From Spirochaetota bacterium (GTDB lineage: Bacteria > Spirochaetota > UBA12135 > COTS27): DNA of 11,438 nt. Within the stretch, counting starts at the first letter, position 1. Every line of letters begins with the position of its first letter. The stretch lies in assembly GCA_030621685.1 (NCBI GenBank), contig JAUXHF010000032.1:1-11438 (forward strand), read 5' to 3'. Both the position numbers and the translations under genes were made by a program. The notes below the pieces were generated by a model. The model made no database searches. It had not been told where the DNA came from and was given only the letters and a program-made list of their open reading frames with translations. This document shows positions 6,875 through 11,438 of this stretch, piece by piece.

Positions 6875-8023
6875 TTAAGAGAGGCATTCTCCAGATTCAG
6901 CATCGTAAAAAATGGCTTTGTTTAAATCTAAATAAAATTCTGTTTCCGATGTTTTGGGTAACAGGATGTCGCTATGCAAGCGACAGATTATCTCCATGCC
7001 ATCAAGGTCTAAGATAAGCTGGTTATCAGCGCCATGTGGCTCAATGAAATCTAAACGCATGCTTAGTTTCCAAGCGCTAAGTTTTTTGCTGCCCGCGATG
7101 TTCTTGGCAAGATAAATGTTCTCTGGGCGAATGCCTAGCAGAATTTTCCTAGATTCATTATTTTTCAACTGAAGGCGGCTATGCTTAGCCTTAGCCAATG
7201 TATTGCCTGCGGGAATGGCTAGCGAAAAGCTAGCTTGCTTGCCTTTATTTCCTATGCCTATCTGGTAATGAGTGGCATTTTTGGTGATGCTTGCCGGAAT
7301 AAGATTCATGGGCGGAGAGCCTATGAATTGAGCGACAAAAGCGCTGTTTGGCGAAAAATATATTTCTTTAGGGCTGGCAAACTGCATCACTTTGCCATGA
7401 TTGATGACGGCGATCTTATCGGCCAAGGTCATGGCCTCTACTTGATCGTGGGTTACATAAATAATAGTAGTTTTAAGGTTTTTATGAAGCCGTTTTATTT
7501 CGGTGCGCATTTTCAAGCGCAATTTGGCATCAAGGTTAGAGAGCGGTTCATCAAATAAAAAAAGCTTGGGGTCACGGACTAAAGCACGACCAATGGCCAC
7601 GCGTTGCTGCTGGCCCCCGGAAAGCTGGTAGGGTTTGCGGTTAAGAAGCTCAGTGATGTTCAAAATGCCAGCAACTTGAGAGACTTTTTCTTGTATTGTT
7701 TTTTCAGGAATTCGCCTGACCTTCATGCCAAAGCTGATGTTTTTGCCTACAGTCATGTTGGGGTAAAGCGCATAAGATTGGAAAACCATAGCAATATCAC
7801 GTTTAGAAGGATGCTTTACATTCATGTCCTCGCCCTCCATCATTATCTGGCCGCTGTCTGTACTCAGCAAGCCGGCAATGCAATTTAGCAAGGTGGATTT
7901 TCCGCAGCCCGAAGGGCCTAATAAAACAATAAATTCCCCTTTCTCTATCTGTAAATTAATATCTTTGAAGACGGTGGTTTTGGCAAACTTTTTTGTTAGT
8001 TGTTTAATTTCTAAAAAACTCAT
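6875..8023 (-). CDS. ugpC: Sugar ABC transporter ATP-binding protein (MalK/UgpC family, CUT1)
   Basis: Cytoplasmic ATPase that powers sugar import with the two permeases encoded just upstream. At 382 residues it is a typical CUT1 length. Visible features are Walker A GPSGCGKST (36-44), Q-loop Gln82 in VFQSYALYP, signature LSGGQQQRVAIGRAL (134-148), Walker B LFLFDEP (154-160), D-loop SNLDAKL (162-168) and switch His192 in VTHDQ. A C-terminal regulatory TOBE-type region follows FIGSPPMNLIPA (233-244) and includes LLGIRPENIYL. The start is ATG, 15 nt after the second permease's stop, with no recognisable Shine-Dalgarno, so translation may be coupled. The symbol is a family label: Pseudomonas glucose systems call the equivalent GtsD, others MalK. 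One such ATPase may serve several sugar transporters. Confidence 0.95.
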   Translation of the reverse strand: MSFLEIKQLTKKFAKTTVFKDINLQIEKGEFIVLLGPSGCGKSTLLNCIAGLLSTDSGQIMMEGEDMNVKHPSKRDIAMVFQSYALYPNMTVGKNISFGMKVRRIPEKTIQEKVSQVAGILNITELLNRKPYQLSGGQQQRVAIGRALVRDPKLFLFDEPLSNLDAKLRLKMRTEIKRLHKNLKTTIIYVTHDQVEAMTLADKIAVINHGKVMQFASPKEIYFSPNSAFVAQFIGSPPMNLIPASITKNATHYQIGIGNKGKQASFSLAIPAGNTLAKAKHSRLQLKNNESRKILLGIRPENIYLAKNIAGSKKLSAWKLSMRLDFIEPHGADNQLILDLDGMEIICRLHSDILLPKTSETEFYLDLNKAIFYDAESGECLS

Positions 8024-8038
8024 GGGAAACAGATGGTA

Positions 8039-8917
8039 TTATTTTTTTACAGAGCCTGCTAAAAGCCCGCGAACGAAGTATTTTCCAGCCAGCACATAAA
8101 CCAGCAGGGTGGGCGCAGCCGAGATTATCGCCGCTGCCATATCAACATTATACTCTTTACCACTGGTGGTGCTGTTTATCAAATTATTGAGAGCCACCGT
8201 TACGGGGTAGTTCTTACCGCCAGCAAAAGATACTCCGAAAAGAAAATCATTCCAAACATTGGTGAATTGCCAGATGATGCTGACCATGAAAATAGGCAGA
8301 GAGGCTGGCACGAAAATCTTTAGAAAGATAGTGAAAAATCCAGCACCCTCCATTTTGGCAGCATTTAATATTTCCGTTGGAACGTTAATGTAGTAATTAC
8401 GAAAAAACAAGGTTGTAAACCCGATGCCATAGGTAATATGTACAATAATCAGCCCCGTAATGCCGCCGGCTAACTTCAATTTTCCTAGAACTAAGGCCAT
8501 GGGAATTAAAATTGATTGGAAGGGAATGAAACAACCAAAAAGCATAAGCCCAAATATGAGAGTATGCCCAGGAAACCTCCATTTTGTAAGAATAAAGCCA
8601 TTTAATGCCCCTAAGATGGTCGATATGAGTACAGCAGGCAGGGCCATCTTAATAGAGTTAAGAAAGTATCCTTTTAAGCCTGAGCATTCCACGCCAATGC
8701 AACTTTTCCCCCAAGCGTTTACCCAAGAATCGAGGGTGAAAAACTGGGGGAAGGCGAGCATATCACCAATTCTAATTTCATCTAAAGTCTTAAAAGAAGT
8801 AGCTAGCATGACGTAAAGCGGAAATAAATAAAAAAGCGTAGCTAGTAGCAATATGGCATAAATAAAAAAGCGCGATAGCTTACCAGAGACATATATTATG
8901 TTATCGTTAGTGCTCAT
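8039..8917 (-). CDS. gtsC: Sugar ABC transporter permease 2 (MalG/GtsC-like)
   Basis: Inner-membrane channel subunit, the partner of the GtsB-like permease. It has 292 residues with about six hydrophobic segments, the first at 15-40 (FFIYAILLLATLFYLFPLYV) and others near 93-111, 121-146, 152-171, 205-222 and 260-285. The cytoplasmic EAA loop that contacts the ATPase is NAAKMEGAGFFTIFLKIFVP (185-204). The LATSFKT sequence after the first segment is typical of MalG-type permeases. The start is ATG with only a weak purine stretch 13 nt before it. It is separated from the first permease by an unusually long 168-nt repeat-bearing gap and is followed at once by the ATPase gene. The gtsC symbol rests on family and gene order, not on known substrate. 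Confidence 0.92.
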   Translation of the reverse strand: MSTNDNIIYVSGKLSRFFIYAILLLATLFYLFPLYVMLATSFKTLDEIRIGDMLAFPQFFTLDSWVNAWGKSCIGVECSGLKGYFLNSIKMALPAVLISTILGALNGFILTKWRFPGHTLIFGLMLFGCFIPFQSILIPMALVLGKLKLAGGITGLIIVHITYGIGFTTLFFRNYYINVPTEILNAAKMEGAGFFTIFLKIFVPASLPIFMVSIIWQFTNVWNDFLFGVSFAGGKNYPVTVALNNLINSTTSGKEYNVDMAAAIISAAPTLLVYVLAGKYFVRGLLAGSVKK

Positions 8918-8968
8918 CAGTTACGCTTCTTGTAGTTTGCTTGGGTTACTCTTTTTCTGAGTGCAGGT

Positions 8969-8997
8969 GGGAAATGGGCTGGGGGCAGGGGCTGGGG
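8969..8997 (+). other. G-quadruplex-type G-rich tract between permease genes
   Basis: Five G-runs of 3, 3, 5, 4 and 4 bases are separated by 4, 2, 2 and 2 bases on the + strand, which satisfies the usual four-run G4 pattern. The + strand is the template for the operon, so the mRNA here is C-rich. It could hinder polymerase between the two permease genes. Confidence 0.7.
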
Positions 8998-9037
8998 CTT
9001 GAGGCTGAATGGGGTCAATGTATATAGCTGGTCTTAA

Positions 9038-9080
9038 GTGTATATAAGCGGGTATATAAGAGGGTATAACGGGTATAAGC
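9038..9080. repeat. GGGTATATAA-type degenerate tandem repeat
   Basis: Units gtgtatataagc (9038-9049), gggtatataaga (9050-9061), gggtataac (9062-9070) and gggtataagc (9071-9080). A poorer copy, tgtatatagc, is near 9020. The repeat starts 5 nt after the first permease's stop codon on the minus strand. The minus strand reads as repeated cttatataccc, which supplies several TATA-like -10 look-alikes. Confidence 0.75.
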
Positions 9081-9085
9081 AGCGG

Positions 9086-9988
9086 CTATTCTTCCCGAGA
9101 GCGCATTTCGCTATAGAGGTAGGGGATGATTATTGCAGCTATCATAAGCAACATAATAATAGCACTAGCAGAGCCAATAGCCATGCGAGAACGTGTGAAA
9201 GTATAAGAATACATAAAAGTTCCGGGTACCTCGGTAGATTTCCCTGGGCCTCCGCCGGTAAGGGCAATAACTAAATCGTAGCTTTTAATAGCGAGGTGTC
9301 CTAAGATAATAACAACGCTGACTAAAGTATAGCGCAACTGAGGGATAATGACTTTCCAGTAAATCTGAAAAAGATTAGCGCCTTCCAAATAAGCGGCTTT
9401 GGTAAGATTGCTATCTATGCCTCTGAGGCCGGCTAAAAACATAGCCATAACAAAACCAGAGGTCTGCCAAACGGCGACAATAACTAGGGTATAAATTGCT
9501 TTATCAGAATTAATAATCCAATCGAAGGTGAAGCTCTCAAAACCAATTCGGTGCATCGATTTTTCAATGCCAAAGCCGGGGTTAAGAATCCATTTCCACA
9601 CCGTACCCGTTACTATAAAGGAAAGCGCCATGGGATACAGCATAAGCGGACGGAGAAGCCACTCTAAGCGGATTTTCTGGTCGATGAGAATAGCCAGTGC
9701 TAAGCCGATAGCACAGGATAGGCTAATGTAGAGACTGCCGAAAATGAAAAGGTTTTTTAAGGCAATATACCAGTTCGGGTTTGCCCAAAGCTTTTGATAT
9801 TGATGCCAGCCTACCCATTCGTAGTTTGGAAGAATAGTGGATTTGCTAAAGGATAGAACGGCTGTCCAAGAAATGAAACCATAGATAGCTACAATGGCGA
9901 GCAGAAAAGATGGCAATAAAACAAATTTTGGAAGAAGAGTTTCTAGCCAAGTATGCCAATTGAAGCGAGTTTTATATCGGCTAGCCAT
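9086..9988 (-). CDS. gtsB: Sugar ABC transporter permease 1 (MalF/UgpA/GtsB-like)
   Basis: Inner-membrane channel subunit of the sugar importer. It has 300 residues with about six membrane segments: 20-45 (VLLPSFLLAIVAIYGFISW), 77-103, 113-135, 165-187, 222-245 and 273-292. The EAA loop that docks to the ATPase is KAAYLEGANLFQIYWKVIIP (197-216). The ALTGGGPGKSTEVPGTFMY segment (242-260) is a hallmark of UgpA/GtsB-type permeases. The start is ATG with no clear Shine-Dalgarno, 124 nt downstream of the binding-protein gene. That gap holds two hairpins, which may lower expression of the membrane subunits relative to the binding protein. The stop is TAG, directly before a tandem repeat. Confidence 0.92.
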   Translation of the reverse strand: MASRYKTRFNWHTWLETLLPKFVLLPSFLLAIVAIYGFISWTAVLSFSKSTILPNYEWVGWHQYQKLWANPNWYIALKNLFIFGSLYISLSCAIGLALAILIDQKIRLEWLLRPLMLYPMALSFIVTGTVWKWILNPGFGIEKSMHRIGFESFTFDWIINSDKAIYTLVIVAVWQTSGFVMAMFLAGLRGIDSNLTKAAYLEGANLFQIYWKVIIPQLRYTLVSVVIILGHLAIKSYDLVIALTGGGPGKSTEVPGTFMYSYTFTRSRMAIGSASAIIMLLMIAAIIIPYLYSEMRSREE

Positions 9989-10000
9989 TGCTACAGAAAA

Positions 10001-10036
10001 CCGATGAAGCTATATTTTTTGATACAACTTCATCGG
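10001..10036 (-). terminator. Hairpin before the permease genes, possible attenuator
   Basis: CCGATGAAG (10001-10009) pairs perfectly with CTTCATCGG (10028-10036) around an 18-nt loop. On the transcribed minus strand the hairpin ends in UUUU and can extend by several A-U and G-U pairs. It sits just before the first permease start and could partly terminate transcription, though the loop is long for an intrinsic terminator. Confidence 0.45.
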
Positions 10037-10043
10037 CTTCAAG

Positions 10044-10070
10044 AACATATTTTACGAAGTAAAATATGTT
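10044..10070 (-). repeat. Perfect 12-bp stem-loop after the binding-protein gene
   Basis: AACATATTTTAC (10044-10055) and its exact complement (10059-10070) flank a 3-nt loop. It lies 42 nt after the binding-protein stop. AT-rich and with no adjacent U-tract, it is more likely a 3' stabiliser of the upstream mRNA, or a dimeric protein site, than a terminator. Confidence 0.6.
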
Positions 10071-10112
10071 TCTATAAAAAAGATAAGCAAGTACTTATAT
10101 ATTTGTATACAC

Positions 10113-11387
10113 TTATTCTTGGGCAGCAAAAATAGCATTAGCAAGATTGCTAGAAGCTTCTCTAGAACTCATACTTGCGTCATTAAGAAAAGTAGTTACG
10201 ACATCAAAATAAGCGTTTTTTATAGCAGGTTTGCCTGCATGCCCATGGGCCATGCTACCTAGCATGGTATTATTATTATTAGCGGTAGCAAGCTGAAGCA
10301 TGCCCTTTTTTCCGCAGAAATCGAAGGCGGTATTAGGCACATCAACGCGAGCTGGCACCGAGCCTTTTACAACGTTAAAGGTCGATTGGAAACTGGGGTC
10401 CATAACAGCTTTGGCCATGGCCTCTTGAGCATCGCGGCGATTATCGCCCACTTCTATCATGGCGAATTGGTCCGAGTTAAAGAGTACGGCCTCTTGAGTG
10501 CCGGGAACACGGAAGCAGACAAAGTCGCTATTGGGTTTTTTGCCAGCTTTCACGAACTCACCTTTTGCCCAATCTCCCATAATTTGGAAAGCAGCCTCAC
10601 CGTTTATTACTAAAGCGGTAGTTTGGCTCCATTCTCTGCCGGAGAAGTTGTCATCGAGTAAGTTTCCGAATTCACGGAATCTATCGAAAGCACGGCGCAT
10701 AGTTGCCGATTTAATAGCGTTGGTGTCTTGTTCAATCATGGTTTTGATATAGAAATCACGACCACCGGTAGCATAAATGATGCTATCAAAGACAGTAGCG
10801 TCTTGCCAATCCTGGCCCCCATGGGCAAAGGCAATATAGCCTGCAGCTTGAACTTTCTTGGCGGCCTTGATGAAATTATCCCAAGTTTTCAAATCGCTTT
10901 TTTTCACGCCAACCTTGCTTAAGATTTCTCGGTTTCCCCATACCCAATTTACCGAATGGACATTGACAGGAGCCGCTACCCAGACGCCATTGTATTTCGA
11001 AAAACGTTGCAATGCTTTGGGGATTACAGAATCCCAATTATCTTCTTTGGCAATGTTATTTAAATCGGCTAAATAACCAAGTTCTGCCCAATCGTTGATA
11101 TCGAAGCCTAGCATCTGAACGGCTGTTGGCGGGGTGCCTGCCGATATTCGTGCTTTTAGAGCGGTCATGGCTTGCGCGCCACCACCACCGGCTACGCCGG
11201 AATCTTTCCATGTAATGCCTTTGTTCTCTAAGTCTTTTTTGAGTACTTGAAGAGCAGCAGCTTCTCCGCCGGATGTCCACCAATGATGAACTTCTACTTC
11301 TTCAGCAGCGCTTAGTGAGAGTGTGAAAAAAGATGCTATGAAAATGCTAACTATAGCTATGAGTATGTGTTTTTTGTAAAGTATCAC
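10113..11387 (-). CDS. gtsA: Periplasmic sugar-binding protein of the ABC transporter (GtsA-like, glucose/mannose type)
   Basis: Captures the sugar in the periplasm and delivers it to the permease pair. It is 424 residues, the usual CUT1 length. The Sec signal has basic YKKH (4-7), a hydrophobic core (8-25) and a likely cut after Ala27 (LSA|AEE). There is no lipobox Cys, so the product should be soluble and the cell diderm. The mature N-terminus VEVHHWWTSGGEAAALQVL (31-49) with Trp36-Trp37, then AGGGGAQAMTALKARISAGT, are strong marks of the GtsA glucose-binding subgroup; the paired Trp lie at the sugar site in that family. Further matches are GNREILSKVG and INGEAAFQIMGDWAKGEF. The start is GTG, fixed by a strong Shine-Dalgarno. 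It is the first gene of the operon. Glucose or mannose is inferred from the subgroup, not shown. Confidence 0.93.
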   Translation of the reverse strand: MILYKKHILIAIVSIFIASFFTLSLSAAEEVEVHHWWTSGGEAAALQVLKKDLENKGITWKDSGVAGGGGAQAMTALKARISAGTPPTAVQMLGFDINDWAELGYLADLNNIAKEDNWDSVIPKALQRFSKYNGVWVAAPVNVHSVNWVWGNREILSKVGVKKSDLKTWDNFIKAAKKVQAAGYIAFAHGGQDWQDATVFDSIIYATGGRDFYIKTMIEQDTNAIKSATMRRAFDRFREFGNLLDDNFSGREWSQTTALVINGEAAFQIMGDWAKGEFVKAGKKPNSDFVCFRVPGTQEAVLFNSDQFAMIEVGDNRRDAQEAMAKAVMDPSFQSTFNVVKGSVPARVDVPNTAFDFCGKKGMLQLATANNNNTMLGSMAHGHAGKPAIKNAYFDVVTTFLNDASMSSREASSNLANAIFAAQE

Positions 11388-11392
11388 TTTGA

Positions 11393-11398
11393 CCTCCT
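11393..11398 (-). promoter_or_regulatory. Strong Shine-Dalgarno (AGGAGG) for the binding-protein gene
   Basis: The minus strand reads AGGAGGTCAAAGTG, a full-consensus site 5 nt before the GTG. It is the only consensus ribosome site I find before a gene in this window. It decides the GTG start and fits high synthesis of the binding protein. Confidence 0.88.
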
Positions 11399-11411
11399 AT
11401 GAGTCAGTAAA

Positions 11412-11417
11412 ATAATA
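11412..11417 (-). promoter_or_regulatory. Candidate -10 box for the sugar-transport operon
   Basis: The minus strand reads TATTAT, 24 nt upstream of the GTG. A -35 would fall at the window edge and cannot be judged, so this is tentative. Confidence 0.3.
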
Positions 11418-11438
11418 GTTTGTTAATTGATTGATAAT

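Overview
The window carries eight genes from a moderate-GC, apparently Gram-negative bacterium: a partial msrA, a CHAT-protease/glycosyltransferase pair, a MurG homologue, an aldo-keto reductase and a complete four-gene sugar ABC transporter. The Gram-negative inference rests on the sugar-binding protein, which has a Sec signal peptide but no lipobox cysteine, as expected for a soluble periplasmic protein. The transporter is of the GtsABC/UgpC glucose-mannose type common in Proteobacteria. TTG or GTG starts, weak Shine-Dalgarno sequences, AT-rich promoter regions and intergenic repeats are frequent. I cannot name the lineage. A proteobacterium, possibly host-associated, is my best guess and is weakly supported.

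Left part (1-4266): the 3' end of msrA on the + strand runs into a cluster of composite, hairpin-forming intergenic repeats. These separate it from a convergent minus-strand pair. The upstream gene of the pair is a stand-alone CHAT (caspase-like) protease homologue with its His/Cys dyad visible. It is followed after 18 nt by a GT-B group 1 glycosyltransferase with a low-complexity four-copy (E/K)-(I/S)-K-P insert. A 382-nt AT-rich divergent region then holds promoter-like sequences for both directions.

Middle (4267-5914): a MurG-family glycosyltransferase on the + strand lies alone, with no mur/fts neighbours in the window. It has an N-terminal extension, a basic disordered insertion and a basic Asn/Ser/Lys/Arg-rich C-terminal tail. 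It also lacks the usual Asn of the HEQN motif. Its start is a TTG. A better-looking ATG lies in another frame, separated from the gene frame by a run of eight A residues.

Right part (5915-11438): a minus-strand operon runs from right to left: periplasmic sugar-binding protein, two permeases, ATPase, aldo-keto reductase. Only the binding-protein gene has a strong Shine-Dalgarno. Two hairpins sit between it and the permeases, which would fit higher expression of the binding protein. A G-quadruplex-type G-rich tract and a GGGTATATAA-type tandem repeat lie between the two permease genes. The reductase at the end may act on the imported sugar or a derivative.

The least ordinary parts are the CHAT-glycosyltransferase pair and the decorated MurG homologue across the divergent promoter. 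No known defence or toxin system is recognisable, so any link between them is only a hypothesis from position.
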